Assembly (NCBI GenBank): GCA_007026445.1
Contig: VDMD01000214.1
Location: forward strand, 1-32,824
Length of the DNA: 32,824 nt
Direction of reading: 5' to 3'
Source of the DNA: Schizophyllum amplum
Lineage: Eukaryota > Basidiomycota > Agaricomycetes > Agaricales > Schizophyllaceae
Positions 9,614 to 22,100 of the stretch are shown piece after piece; position 1 is the stretch's first letter; the number at the start of each line of letters is the position of its first letter. Position numbers and translations under genes: made by a program. A model generated the notes under the pieces. It did no database searches, was not told the origin of the DNA, and saw only the letters and a program-made list of their open reading frames with translations.

Positions 9614-12600
9614 CTACATATCCTCATCATCCGAGATATGTATCTCTTCCGCATTCGCCACCTCCTTCGCCCCCTCGGCCTCCTTCGGCGGATTACTCGA
9701 CGCCGACACAAACGCAGGGCCCGCCGTTGCCTTCTCCGCCGCCGCCATCGCATCCTCCGGCTGCCCCACCTCCGCCGCCTGCGCCGCCTTGGCCGACGAC
9801 ACGGTTTGCGCGGCCAGATAGCTCGCCTCCGTGTTGAATTGTGCCTGCACCGCGCGCTTGAGGCGCAGCATCTCCCGGAACGTGTCCTCGCTCCCGGTCT
9901 CGATCTCGAAGCTGTTCCATTCGGCCCAGAACTTGGCGTTCGTGCGCGGGTCGCAGAATTGGGAGGCGTGCGCGTAGATGGCGCGCGCGCGGTCGATCTC
10001 GCCGAGCTTGCGCTCGAGGGCGGCGTACCGGAGGCACATCTCGGCCGTCTGGCGGTCGGGGAGGACTAAGGAGGAATGAGCTATATACGCAGTGGGGATG
10101 AGAGCAGTACATACCCTCCAATGCGCGCTCATAAATAGGTCTCGTGGCGGGGAGGCCGTAATTCTCAGTCGCTTTTGCGATATAGATGGTGAACATCTAA
10201 AGAGATGTTGTGAGTTGCTGTAATGTATATGGCCGATGAATGTATACCTCGAACTTGTCCTCATCGGCCACAACCTGTGTCGCGCGGTCTAGAATTGACA
10301 TCGCACGCTTCGCCAGGCCATGCTCTTCCTCCAACTTCGAATACATCAAGAAGAGCGGCTTGCATGACTTAGCTGGGCACTTCTCCAAGGACTGCTCGAA
10401 GAGGTCGCGCGCACGCTCAAGTTTGCTGCCGCCATAGCGCTTGACGAACTTGGAGAGGTAGATGTTCCAAAGTTCGAAGGAGACGGGGAAAGTGAAAAGC
10501 TCGACGCCGCGCTCGTATACCTGCAAGCCCGGTGAGTACACGTACTTTCCAGCAGCGCGTGACTTTAAATTACCTTGAAGCTCTCTTCAAAGTACTTGTT
10601 CTCTTCCAAGAAGGCCGCGTAGTTGACGATGATCTGGGCATTGGCTATGCGCAAGTCAAGAATCTTGTCGTAGACTGCCTTGGCGGACTCGACCGTGCCG
10701 ATAGACTCTTCGAGATCAACATAGAAGGACCATAGCTTGAGAGACTTGAAAAGGCGAGTTTGTACGGATAATGACTGGGATGATGGTCAGCCTAACAGCG
10801 GCTAGGGGCATAGCCTTCGCATACCTGATCATGATAATTGATGCGAGGGTTCTTCGGGATGGCCGCTGCTCGCTGCATGACCCGGATCGCCTCATCATAG
10901 TTCCTGAGGATGCGTTCAGCTTTTGGGAGCGCTACAGAAAAGAGACGAACACACTCATGACGAAGTTCGAGTTCCGCCCATTCACACCACACCTCTGCAA
11001 GGTCATCGACGTTTTTGAAGTTGACCTTGGTCGCCTTCTCCAAAATCTTCCTCGCGCTGTCGAGATCTTCCTCCGCCTGCCGCGCCGTCCCACCCTCCTC
11101 GTAGAACTTCGCGAAGTTGATATACAGACGGTGCAGGTTAGCCGTCGCCCGGCGCGGATGTATGGTCTCGAGCGCCTTCGTGTACGTCTCCGCCACCTTG
11201 GCATCGTCTTCTCCCCACAGAGCAACTCGCTTCTCCCACTCCTGGACGTCGTTCGGATTTCTCCGCAAGAGGACGTCGTTATTGAGGAACGGTCGCCGGT
11301 CCATAAGCTCCTCGAACGCCTTCATCTCCTTCTGGAGCTCCTCATCGGTCTCCTTCAGCGTCGCCTCGTCCTCTTCGTCCTCAATGCTCTCCATGAGTTC
11401 GCCAATCAACGTCTCGCCAAACTCGGCATACGAGTCGAAAATCTGTGTGAAGTCGCGGATAGTGACGACAGCCGCGAGGCCGGCTTCGAACATCTCCTTC
11501 GCGCGGTCGAACTCGCCACGGTTGAGCCAATACGTTGCGAGCCCTGTCCACAGACGGCCAGCTTGGTCCTTATATACCGACAGGCCGTCATGACGAATGA
11601 TCTGCTCGATGTTGAGCTTCCGAGGGCTGCTTGGATCTTCGTCCTCGTCGTAAGGCCGCGTCTTGCCGTCGGCAGCTAGAGTGACGGGTATAGCAGGGCC
11701 AGCGAGACGCATGACCTGACCGCCTACGGACGCAGGCTCCACTACAGAGTCTGCGTTCACAGCCGCTTCTTCAGCTTTATTGGCAGCGCCATTCGAGGCC
11801 TCCGTGTCGTCGACGTCGAGGCCGACCTCTTCAGGGTACTTCTCGACGACTGCAAGCCAGTCGAGAAGCAGCTGGTACGGGCTCTTGCCCTCCGGGCTGG
11901 TGTACTCGCCGCGAGAGGACTTGCGTGCGAGTGAGAGGAGGTACTTCGCCGCCTCAAGAGGACGTGGGGCAGAATGGGGGGAATTCAACAAGAGATTCGT
12001 GAACCGCTCGGTGACGCTAGGGTCGACGGCGAGATAGCGCCTGTAGATGGCAACCATCGTCGGTCCGCCCCTGGCTTCCGCCCATAGCAGATAACGCACC
12101 CATATGCGGTGGTGGAGGGAAGGAGGGAGGGTACGGAGGGCGCGATCGAAAGTATGGCGGGCATGGGTGTTTACGAGGGAGGAGGGACATTGCGGGTGAA
12201 AGAAGATGGACAGATACATCAGCCACAGTCGGGGCATCTGAGGATACATGGTCAATGTCGTGTAAGGATGTCACGCGCCTCGACGCACCTTTGGTAGCCA
12301 CATGAGCGCGCGCTCAAAAGTTGCAATCAGCGTCTTCCACTCTTCCCAGCCCACAACACCGTGCAGGCCTCCCTCCCATTGCTCAAGGTCCTCCTTCTCT
12401 TCCTCCAGCGCGTCCTTCATGTCAGGGAACTTTTTCTTGCCGCCAGCCTTCTTCTTCTGTACGAGTTTGCCGAGGACGAACGACATGCGCATGGTGAGGT
12501 ATGACTTCCAGAGTTTGAAGGAGCCAGCGAACTGTGTGAGCGCCGCCTCATAGAGGTATGTAAGTCTTTGCAGAGAGATGCGCCCGAGCGGTGTCGCGAG

Positions 12601-12867
12601 TGGTCCCAAGAGCACCGCGACTTCCGGCGGCAAGTCCGCAGAGGGCTTTTCAAGCTTTGACTGGGCGACATACGCCTCTCTTGATGCATGAATTGCAGTC
12701 CACCATGCGCGGAAAGACGTAGGGTTTCGCAGGAGGTCCTCTTCTCGTGCAATATCGTGGACAGTGATGAGTTCCGGTACGGTCTTCGGGGTGGGGATGG
12801 GGTGTGTGAGGGGGAAGTCCGAGGTGAGGGACTCCAGCGAGAGTGATTTCTCCGCGACGGACGGCAT
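9614..12867 (-). CDS. SYF1: Pre-mRNA-splicing factor SYF1 (HAT-repeat protein, XAB2 orthologue)
   Basis: SYF1/XAB2 is a scaffold of the NineTeen complex that joins the activated spliceosome in the nucleus. Six exons join in frame: 12867-12289, 12237-10825, 10774-10574, 10520-10248, 10196-10115 and 10065-9614, exactly 3000 nt and 999 residues, a usual length for the family. HAT (half-a-TPR) repeats run through most of it, recognisable by Trp/Tyr-rich helical pairs such as RIWVRYLLWAEARG, RLWTGLATYWLNRGEFDRA, EVWCEWAELELRHE, FELWNIYLSKFVKRYGG and KFWAEWNSFEIETG. An acidic segment (ESIEDEEDEATLKETDEEL) lies mid-protein and the C-terminus ends in an acidic tail (ISDDEDM). Introns are 49-53 nt. 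No frame break occurs over 3.2 kb, which shows that sequence quality is good here. Divergent from BET4. Confidence 0.96.
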
Positions 12868-13001
12868 TTTGGCGACGGAGGTGACGCGCCCGTGAGTGTT
12901 CAGGACAAAGTCCGCGCGTGATCGATATTGCCAAATACGGAGTCTCTTGTTCTGTCACCTCCATTGTGTACTCCCATTGTTCTCGATCGCAAGCTATCAA
13001 T
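12868..13001. promoter_or_regulatory. Bidirectional SYF1/BET4 promoter
   Basis: 134 bp separate the two start codons, so promoters and 5' UTRs of both genes must fit here. No TATA box is visible, as is common for housekeeping genes. Confidence 0.65.
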
Positions 13002-14390
13002 ATGGTGTGTTGTAGTCGCTAGACTATTTCTCAAGTTGCTTGACGTCCTGCAGCATGGAATCAAGCGCGTTGTCTATACCACGGAGGCTCTCGAAGCCAA
13101 GAAGAAGCGCGAGCAGGCGAGAATGCAGGAGTATCTGGCTTTGAACGACGCCATCTTAACGAAGGTAAGCCCACTCCACTCACTCGATAACCCCTTCATA
13201 ACCCTGCGTAGAAACGAAACCACGAAATGACAAGAGAGGCATTCGATCTCACCACGAAGATGCTGGAGATTAATCCCGAGTTCTACACCGTTTGGAACTA
13301 CCGGAGAAATATACTGACCATCGCCCTCTTCCCTCAAACGTGCGTCTTCATGCAACTACCCTCGACCTACCCTCACGCACTTGCAGCGACAAAGAGGGCA
13401 TCAACGCTCTGCTCTCGAATGACCTCGCCCTCACCACCGCAGCCCTGAAGGCGCATCCCAAGGTGTACGGCATATGGAATCATCGACGATGGTGTCTCGC
13501 CAACGTACCCGATGGCCCTGGAACTGCAAAGGATGGAGATTCAAACGGATGGCGGCAAGACCACTGGAACAAGGAGCTCTACCTCGCCGAGAGGATGCTC
13601 GATGCCGATTCCCGCAATTGTACGGGCACTTTATATCTATGGCTTGGCCTCTCTGATCCCCTCCCAGTCCACGCATGGAACTATCGACGATACGCGCTCG
13701 AGAACATGCCCGTCTCCAGACCGACGATGAACGAGATGGACTACACCATGCAGAAGATCAAGTCGAATTTCTCTAACTTCAGCGCATGGCACCATCGCTC
13801 CAAGGTCCTGCCATCCCTATGGGAGAGCGGTCAGCTGCAGCCTTCCAGCTCTCGAGAAACAGGTCCGTTCCTGCGCATCATCGGACACCTTGTCGTTTGA
13901 ACTCAAGAGATACTGCAGAATTCGACTTAGTGCGAAATGCGATGTACACGGATCCAAACGACCAGAGCGTGTGGATGTATCACCGATGGCTCGTCGGCTC
14001 AGGTGAGATCTCGTCTCTATCGTCGACTTAGTGCTAAGGGTGCCAGGTGACGACCGGAGTCTGCTTGAGCGCGAGATAGCGGCCATCCAGGAACTGCTGG
14101 ACGCAATTCAAGACGAGCCAGACGAGGGATCTGACGTGAAATGTATGCTCTACTGCCCCGCTTGTGACCTGCAACGGCTGTCTGACTTGACTGTGTTTGT
14201 TGCAGGGTGCATGGAGTCCATTGTCCATTACAAGCGTTTGCTGCTGAGGAAGCATGCTCTGCACGTCGATAACCATGCGTTGACAAAAGACTGCCTCTCG
14301 CTGCTAGAGGATCTGCAGAAACAAGATCCTGCACGGCGGCAGCGCTACAAGGATATCGGCGCCCATCTCATTGGTGCCGTACCCTGCTAG
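13002..14390 (+). CDS. BET4: Rab geranylgeranyltransferase (type II) alpha subunit
   Basis: The alpha subunit pairs with the Bet2 beta subunit to attach geranylgeranyl groups to C-terminal cysteines of Rab GTPases presented by the escort protein. Eight exons join in frame: 13002-13004, 13054-13164, 13212-13339, 13387-13619, 13668-13862, 13919-14002, 14047-14142 and 14206-14390, 1035 nt and 344 residues. The family's PPTA repeats are clear: VWNYRRNIL, IWNHRRWCL, AWNYRRYAL, AWHHRSKVL and VWMYHRWLV. Start choice: exon 2 begins HGIKRV with no ATG of its own in frame; an ATG at 13002 is followed at once by a donor (ATG/GTGTGT), so the first exon is just the start codon, giving MHGIKRV as expected for the family. 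There is no C-terminal LRR, as is usual in fungi. Confidence 0.95.
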
Positions 14391-14625
14391 ACAGCGCAGA
14401 TAGTATGTGGTTTACTGTGTTATCTCATGGATGGATTTTGGATCATGACGAAAGCGGTTCCATGTACTTGAATGTTCGTCGAGCACCACACAGGCGTCTT
14501 GAGGAAAGCGCAGATGGGAGCCATTCAGACGATACAACTGATGGTTTACATTGGGTTATTATGGTGATATACAGCATTACAGGCGGGAACCTGGCACATT
14601 CGAGGCCGTAGATGGCGCGTTGCGC

Positions 14626-14849
14626 TTACTTGCCGCACTTGCAGTCGTTGGGCTGGCACGAGCAGCTGCGGGTTTTCGCGTCAGCTAACATGCATGCGTC
14701 AGAACGCGCAAGACGCACTTGGAGCTGCAGCTGCAGCCGTCCTGGCCGCAGTGGGCGTCGACGGGGATCTGGACGGCCTACAGAGACAGAGAATCACTGG
14801 TTAGCGAACATGGTCGATGTTGACGTTGAGCGCGACTCACGGTGTACAT
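14626..14849 (-). CDS. Metallothionein, 35 aa, seven cysteines
   Basis: Small cysteine-rich proteins of this kind bind Cu(I), Zn or Cd in the cytosol and protect against metal excess. Three exons (14849-14841, 14777-14719, 14665-14626) total 108 nt and encode 35 residues that begin MYTAVQIPVDAHCG. Cysteines lie at positions 13, 18, 20, 24, 26, 31 and 33, so there are three CxC pairs plus a leading Cys. There are no aromatic residues after Tyr2 and the protein ends CKCGK. Exon 1 is only nine nt, and intron 1 has GTGAGT and TAG ends. Intron 2 uses donor GTGCGT inside an apparent reading frame. A TATA-like element lies about 75 bp upstream. It is convergent with BET4. The assignment rests on composition, CxC spacing and clean splicing. 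Confidence 0.85.
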
Positions 14850-14920
14850 GGTGAGTGAGTTTTTGATTCGAAAGTTGGCTGACTTCGAGTCTGGAAAACT
14901 TCCTTTGACCCGAGCTGGCT

Positions 14921-14928
14921 CTTATACC
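14921..14928 (-). promoter_or_regulatory. TATA-like element of the metallothionein gene
   Basis: GGTATAAG on the minus strand, about 75 bp before the metallothionein ATG, a plausible distance for a fungal TATA box of an inducible gene. Confidence 0.5.
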
Positions 14929-15030
14929 AGCGGAGACGCGCGATTTGCATCTGTTTGCGGGATTTACTGGAGAGTGGCGCGTCTCAGGCGGTGTGTCACA
15001 CCCGTGTCATACGCCCAGAGTGCCCTTCAA

Positions 15031-15046
15031 TCGGTGCATGCACCGA
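15031..15046. promoter_or_regulatory. 16 bp perfect palindrome upstream of the metallothionein
   Basis: TCGGTGCATGCACCGA reads the same on both strands. Its TGCACC half resembles the metal response element core TGCRCNC in six of seven positions. It lies about 180 bp upstream of the metallothionein ATG and could be a dimeric regulator site (inference). Confidence 0.4.
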
Positions 15047-16033
15047 CAGACCTCGAGTCCCTATCTATGCCATATGCGTCCGGAGCGGCGCCTCTCCGCG
15101 CTCTACACACGCATAACACACGCTAGCCGGCGCCCTCGTTCGCTCTGGTGACATGTCAAGAATCTGCGCAGGTGGGCGCCGAGTTGGGGTTGCGTATTGG
15201 CGGGTGCCACCCCAACGATGGGCGGCGGCCAGGCCACCTGCTGGTATGCTGTTGAAGCGCTCCCAGTGCCCTACCTTATACAACGTGCGTCCTGATCTAC
15301 GCGCGTATGCAGGTGGTTTCGGGGATTACAAGGTCCGCGATCGCGCCGCCCGCAGCAGGAAACTCACCCTGACAAGCGGCTCTCAGGCAAGGTGCTGTGG
15401 TGCGACTGTCCCTACCAAGATACCGTGGCACACTAGATCATCTATTGTCAATGTAAGTGCATGTTTCGTTGTCTATGTAGTGCGGCCAACGCTCAATTCT
15501 ACTCAGCGCTGCCACAGCGGCAGTTACCGCCTGAAAAGGAAGCTCAGCCTATGGTGGCGGAGGCCTTGTTCGCGGGCGTCCTCCTCGAAGCAGTATGGCG
15601 GTTGGCCGATGCTTGGTGCGTCCCCTGCGACGAGCCGAGTGACCTACATGCTCTCTGCAACATGGACATAGACTGCAAAGAAGGTCAAGGGCGGTTTTGT
15701 GTTACGAGATCTCGAAGTCGACTGCTGACGAGGCTCGCCCATCCTCGCGGACTGTGAGTAAACTGTTGAAGATTGGTTGAAGATGTGGGCCTCCTCCTTC
15801 TTCGTCTCATACCTCAAAGACGCTAAGATGTCATTGTATTCGATGGAGCCTGATTAATAGTCAGCGCCGTGGTAGCATCGCATAAGGCGACTTCGGCGGT
15901 GAACGAGGAATCGCTCCTGGCTTGCATGATGCCTGGAAATGGGGATCCGGATCACTGTCCAGTAGCACAAAGTCGTGGATGTAAACTCGAGTCTCCAGTG
16001 GACCGCGCGGAAATATAGACGCGTGAGTGAGAT

Positions 16034-16039
16034 CACGTG
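16034..16039. promoter_or_regulatory. CACGTG E-box upstream of ATG2
   Basis: ATCACGTGCG lies about 90 bp before the ATG2 start. CACGTG is the core site for bHLH factors such as Cbf1, Pho4 and MITF/TFE relatives. One site alone is weak evidence. Confidence 0.35.
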
Positions 16040-16125
16040 CGCGCGCCCCGCAATCATTGTGCGTCTTGCTTCCGCTCTTCCACGTTGTGGTTGTCCTCGA
16101 CGCGTCCGACAGCGAGTACGACTTG

Positions 16126-19100
16126 ATGACTTCATGGATCACTTCTTGGCTGCCTGAGATCCCATCCCTCAACTTCGCCCTACCGACTAGCAGCATCCAG
16201 CAGCGATTCATTTCGTTTGTGCTCAAGAAGTCGCTCGGACACTTCTTGAAGCCCGGCCAGCTAGATGCCCACCAGATCGAGTCGCAGATAGGCTCAGGAT
16301 ATGTGCATGTCAACGACTTGCAGCTGGACAGTGATGTGCGTTACCTGAAGGTCGTCTCGGGGCTCTGCTGAAGTAACGCTACAGGCTATAAACGGTCTCA
16401 TCGGCGGACTTCCAGTAGAGCTGCACGAGGGATCGCTGGCGAAAGTGACAGCACGAATCCCTTGGCCAAACCCTCTTACGTCGACGCTGGGATTTTCTCT
16501 GGACGGCTTGCATCTTACGTTCCATCTCCGGCCCCCATCTCCGCCCCAGGACACCCCACACCTGGCCGACTCCGTTGTGTCTGTGGCCGAATCCTTCCTT
16601 CATGATGAGCTGAACGCGCGCGAGGAGGCGCTTCTGCGACAATCCTTCCACCAAGACGCGCCCGGCGTTGATCATGATCTGCCGGGAGGATTCGACCCCT
16701 TCATGTCAGCACCAGAGGAGGAGGAAGAGGTGCATCCAGACAACGATCCTGCCGGTGTATCCATATTTGCTTCGCTCATCGAACGCCTGCTGGCCCGCTT
16801 TGAGTTCGACGCCGTCAATGTCAGGTTCACGCTCGTCGTACCTGAGCAGACAGAATTCACAATCATCATACCTGAGCTGCAATATCGCACGGAGGACCAG
16901 CCTGCCCTGGAGGAAGGGGGACCTACGGGACAATCACGAACGCTTAGCGTGCAAGGCTTGTCAGTTACCGCACGCGATCTTCGGCCGCCACCGCCCTCTG
17001 CTCCGTCCCAACTGTCTGCGACACCGTCTGGGACCCCAACTTCCTCCTTGTATCGGCATCGGTCTCCCTCCCCAGCATCCTCGTCATCATCATTGGATGA
17101 CGACACACAGATGATGATGTCCCAATCCCTCGCTTTCCTGCCGCCTCGTCCGCCCTCCCCTGCCAGCTCGGTTGCGAGCAGCATGTATCAAAGTGCTGTA
17201 TCTACTGCTGAGGAAGACGAGGCATCACCAGAGGCAGGTTACGGACCGAGACCTCACCGCCGCCGCAATGCCTCTCTAGGTACAGTCAGCAAGCCGATTG
17301 AACCACCCGCATCAGAAGCGCTTGCAGTTCCTGCGCCGACTACGGGACAGGATATCATCTTAAGCTTCGACTCTGAACCAATACGGCTAAGGTTGATTAC
17401 ACCACCGCCGACGGAGGACGGGCCTCAGGTGGTTCAATTAGCAATCTCGGTCGGGATTCTTGCATGTGCCTTCCGGGCCTGGCACGTACGAGGACTCACC
17501 GAATGCGCGACACAATGGACGTCTTATCGACCACCATCCTCTCCGCCACCACCTCCAACTGCGACGACTCTAGCCTCGAAACCTGCAGCATCACCTTTAT
17601 TCCAAAGTATTGCCGCCCAGTTCGAGATGCGGGGTGTAGTGCTCCTCGTACTTCCTGCTGGCGCAGCTTCGCTAGATGCATACTACGCAAAGCCCCTGGT
17701 CCCACCGAATCTCTCGAATGGCTTTCTGCGCCTCCACTTGGACCTGCTCAAGGCATCCGCGGCCATCGACGCTGAGTCGGCTTCATTGTCAACCACACTG
17801 TCGGACATATCCATGTTTCACTACATGCCATCGGCGCCTGGTGAGGGAGAACAACTTGCACGGCCTATTATAATCGTCGACCCCAACGCAAGTGCGCAAT
17901 ATACATCCGCTCATATGCATCCATCCCCCGATGCCGTTCCAGAACTGCCTTCCTTTGAAGCGACGAATTGGCCGACGAATGCTGGCAACCGCGTCTCCGC
18001 ATGGCGGGCCAAGAACAAGAATAAGCAGGCAGGGGAAGTTGTCAAGATCCCGGCGGTCATGGCGCAAGCATCGTTAGACTTGACATCGGGCGGCAACCGC
18101 GCGAAGTCCGACAGTAATATCTGTGTCACTTTCGCCCCTTTGTCGGTTTTCGTCGATTTGGAGGCGTTGAACGTGGATTCAATCACCGCATTCTTGGAAG
18201 ATATGTCCCCACCAGTACCTCCCGCGGGAAGCAGGGCAGACAACGATGATTATAGTTCGGACCTAGACGGGGAGACACCGCCCGCGACACCTGAACCAGC
18301 GGCTGCCGAACGGGAGAGGCGACGTCTGGAGAAGATGGTCTTGGATGATTTGGATCTAGGGATGGATTACGGCTTCAGGCGTCCCGAGCCGCCCAAGACG
18401 CGGAGATCCATGAAGCGGAGGCCGAAGGTATGCCTATGTAATCACCGAGTCAATCCTGCTTTTCATCTCATGCATCTTAGCCTGAGCCAGCTTTACATGC
18501 CTGTGTGCGGTTCCCTCTTATTCGGGCACAAGTGCGTTGCCCACCTCCACCAGACAAGCAAACACGCTCCGGGACACTTGTGCTCGATCTGCATGACGTG
18601 GGACTTGCGAACCATAGCGATGCTAGACAGGCCCCTGGTGCACGATTCGCGACGTCCACATCAGTAACACCGCCACTAGACGCTTTCGTGGGCGCGCGAT
18701 GTCGCAGAATCTTAATCGGGACCTCTTACGCTCGAGACTCCAAAGTCACGTCTGTTCTATCGCTGGGTTCCCTGGCGTCAACATCTTCCGCCCAGCCGAC
18801 CTTGGGCGTGGAGGCAGACGATGGTCCGCCGGCACTATGTCCACGAGTATCATTCGGCAAGGCAGAAACCGGGCGGTCTGTTCTCAGTGTTGATATACCC
18901 TCGGCACATATACACTTGACGAAACCGTCGCTGGATGGACTGCAGTACCTCGCAGACGACATTACGCAGTATCTCGAGCGCACGCTAGGCGGCAAAGACG
19001 AAGGTGCTCCAGAAGGCGCAGAAAGCATGATCGGCAGCGACTTCTTCGCTGCTGGGTCGAAGACAGCGAGTACTTCGGACAGACTGTCGAGCACGTCCAA

Positions 19101-22100
19101 CAGCGAGTTTGTGGCAAAGGTCATGATATCGGAAGGTGCGAGCATGATCTGTACTCCCAGGCCTAGTCTGATGAACGCCTCCAGCATTTGTGCGGTTGAT
19201 GGTGCCAAGAGACGAGGGTCGGCAAGACAACGCAAGACCTTTCGACCTCAAGGCACTGGACGCGGATGTGCTTGTGGAGGTCAAGCCCGACGGCAAGGTA
19301 CTTTGGTATTGCTAATCATACTTGAATCGCCACTGAAGCAACGCAGGATGAGACTGTCATCAACATGAGCCTCATGGAACTCACAGCGACGAACACATCG
19401 TCGGCTGGAACCGCCGACTCCTGGTTAAGCTTGACCAGCCCGCGGGGTTTAGTGAGTCGCTTTTTACAAAGTTAATCAATTCAGTTCGCTCAATGGCCGG
19501 TAGGACACTGTTCCTCGTGCTATGGTCCATTTGCGCTTTGTATCAGCTGCATTACCGGGAACAGGCGCGAAGGAATCTCGGATCAAGCTCAACCTCTTCG
19601 GCTTCACGTGTAATGCTCATCCCGAGCATCAATGGGCGCTCGACATCGGCAGGTTTGTCAAAGCACCCCCTGGAGTGCGTCCATCATCATTGAAATACGA
19701 TGTCTTCTAATTGCTGCACAGGCTTTTGAGTCTGTCCCTCCGAGCGAGCGCACAAGAGTTTCCGTGCAAGTCATGGACGGGTCTTTGCGACTTTTTGCAC
19801 CCAAGCATCCCGGCGCGGCGGTCGTGCACCTCGGCGAAGTCGGATTCTCTACTGAGATTGTGGATTCACCCGAGACTTCATTCAATATGTCGGTCCCTGC
19901 TCTAACGCTCTTCTATCTAGACGACCTCGCAGATGTATCTGAGAGCACGTATCAACGGGGCGGCGCTGTGTATTGGAAGGTAGGCCTGCGTGAGACTCAT
20001 ATTTTCGGTCGGGCTTACGTTGTTTCAGGCGGCCGGCTACGCACTCGTTGCAGAGTTGACCGACCTTGCCTTGACATTCTCTACGCAAACAGTCGACAGA
20101 CTTCCGGACATTAGGGTGCGTTTTGTCATCTGAGCTTGATAGACTGTACACTGACCGCTGTTAGGTGTTAATCGAGCGCGTTTGCCTGAAAATACACCTT
20201 TGTGCCGATACAGGAGCAGAACTGGGCGCTTTCTTCCAGGATCTGGGCACTTTGTTCAAAGCTCCAAAGGCTGAGAAAGTGCCTAAACCGAAGGCACGTC
20301 CAAGCATGGTTGGAGAACATCTTCTCAGCAAGTCCGCGCTATACGGTCCGCCGATCAATGCTGTGGTTTGCTCATACTGATATATCTGCAGTCGACGAGC
20401 AGGCATATCCATGGGTGCCCGATATTGGCCCCGCCCCCGACCTCATCATCGATGATCTACCAACGAATCCAGACTATTTGGACGAGTCGTTCGGTGCAGC
20501 TGCAGGTCTCCGTGAACTACGTGATGACGATCTTGAAGACTTCGACGATGAGGCGGAGGAAATTCCTGTGTACACGCCGTCGGGATCTCAAGCGGGCGTG
20601 ATATCCAGAGTGGGCGGAGAAACAATCAAGATTCTTCGACCAGAAGGCATACATATCACGGAGAACCATTTTGACACCTTACCGCCAGAGTCCCAGTCGC
20701 AGCCAACGGAGTAAGTATTGGATCTTGGGTATACAATGCGAGTCTAACGAGTGACAGCCTAGGATCTACTACGCTGCGCGTCCGCGTCCGCGACGGCGAC
20801 GTCTCTTTACTACTCTATGACGGCTATGATTGGGCAAGGACACGGAAGACGATTGAGCAAGAGGTCAAGGAGATGCGCAAGCGTCTCGCGAAGATCCGCC
20901 AGCTCGTCGCGAGCGGTCAAACACAGGATCCTGCCCTAGACGACATCAGCGCAATGCTCTTCAACTCAGTGCACATAGGCCTCGACGAAGATCTTGACGC
21001 GCTTGAACCTGGCGCGCTCCTTGCCGCCATTGACGCCGAACTTCGCGAGGACCCAGAAACAGCGAGCCAGAGCTCGTGGCAGTCGTTCCGCGCCCCCGGG
21101 GGCGGACCGTCTGCGAAGCCCCACCTGAAATCCGCCAAGGTGCACGGGAAGCGACTCACGCGAGGCCGGGGCCCGTCCATCGAGTTCCGGTTGATGGGTG
21201 TTTGCGCGGACATTGACCAGTTCAGACCGGGGGAGGGTATGGTAGCGCGGACTCTGGCAACAGTGCGCGATCTAGAGATTCTGGACCACATCAAGACGTC
21301 GACGTGGCGCAAGTTCTTGACGGGACTGAGGGAAGATGCACGCGGAAATGTTCGGGAGACGGATTCGAATATGGTGCGCGTGGAGCTGCAGACGGTGCAA
21401 CCTGTGCCAGGGAACTCAGCGGAGGAGGCGAGAGTTAAGGTGAGTAATTTCGCTTCCTCCAGTGATCAACAGCTGACTGTCGACAATAGGCGAAAATACT
21501 GCCACTGCGCCTGCATGTTGACCAGGACGCGCTCGACTTCTTGAAACATTTCTTCGCTTTCAAGGCCGCAGATGCACCAGAAGCTACGGGCGACGAGGGT
21601 GAGGGCGACCAGGTCTACATTCGTGAGTCTTGCGTGTACATGTTCTCCATTCAGACCTTGTTGAATGTTACTATAGAGCACGCGGAGATTTTCCCGGTGG
21701 ACCTGAAACTTGACTATAAGCCCCGTCGGGTTGACTATCGTGCGCTACGCGAGGGCCGCACCATCGAGCTCATGAACTTCTTCCACTTTGACGGCGCAGA
21801 GATGACATTGCGGCACCTCACCCTGCATGGCGTACGTGTACTTTCTCTGTCCCTCCTCACGCTCCTGTGTCTTGACTCCATGGCTCATTCCTACCGCAGA
21901 TCACCGGCTGGCCCCGCCTCTTCGATACGCTCAACGACCTTTGGACACCCGATGTCAAAGCCACACAACTCGCAGAGGTCATTTCCGGCGTCGCGCCCAT
22001 TCGTTCTGTCGTGAATGTCGGCTCTGGGATTGCCGACCTCGTTCTTCTCCCCATAGCGCAGTATCGGAAGGACGGGCGAATTGTGCGCGGGGTGCAGAAG

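Larger units (their letters stand above)
14850..16125. other. Intergenic region between metallothionein and ATG2
   Basis: This 1.3 kb divergent interval holds the promoters of the metallothionein (minus) and ATG2 (plus). Open frames at 15153-15671 and 15461-15757 on the plus strand show no recognisable domain and no clear exon structure, so no gene is called, though a short fast-evolving gene cannot be excluded. A CACGTG lies at 16034-16039, just before ATG2. Confidence 0.5.

Noticed and set aside
10771..11679. 302-codon plus-strand open frame opposite SYF1
   Set aside because: Its Leu/Arg-rich translation mirrors SYF1 codons; the minus strand carries the HAT repeats.
15153..15757. Overlapping plus-strand frames upstream of ATG2
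   Set aside because: No domain, no convincing splice pair (a 28-nt intron would be required) and biased composition. Left as intergenic with a caution.
15861..16313. Minus-strand 150-codon frame over the ATG2 start
   Set aside because: It overlaps the ATG2 chorein exon in antisense and has no recognisable features.
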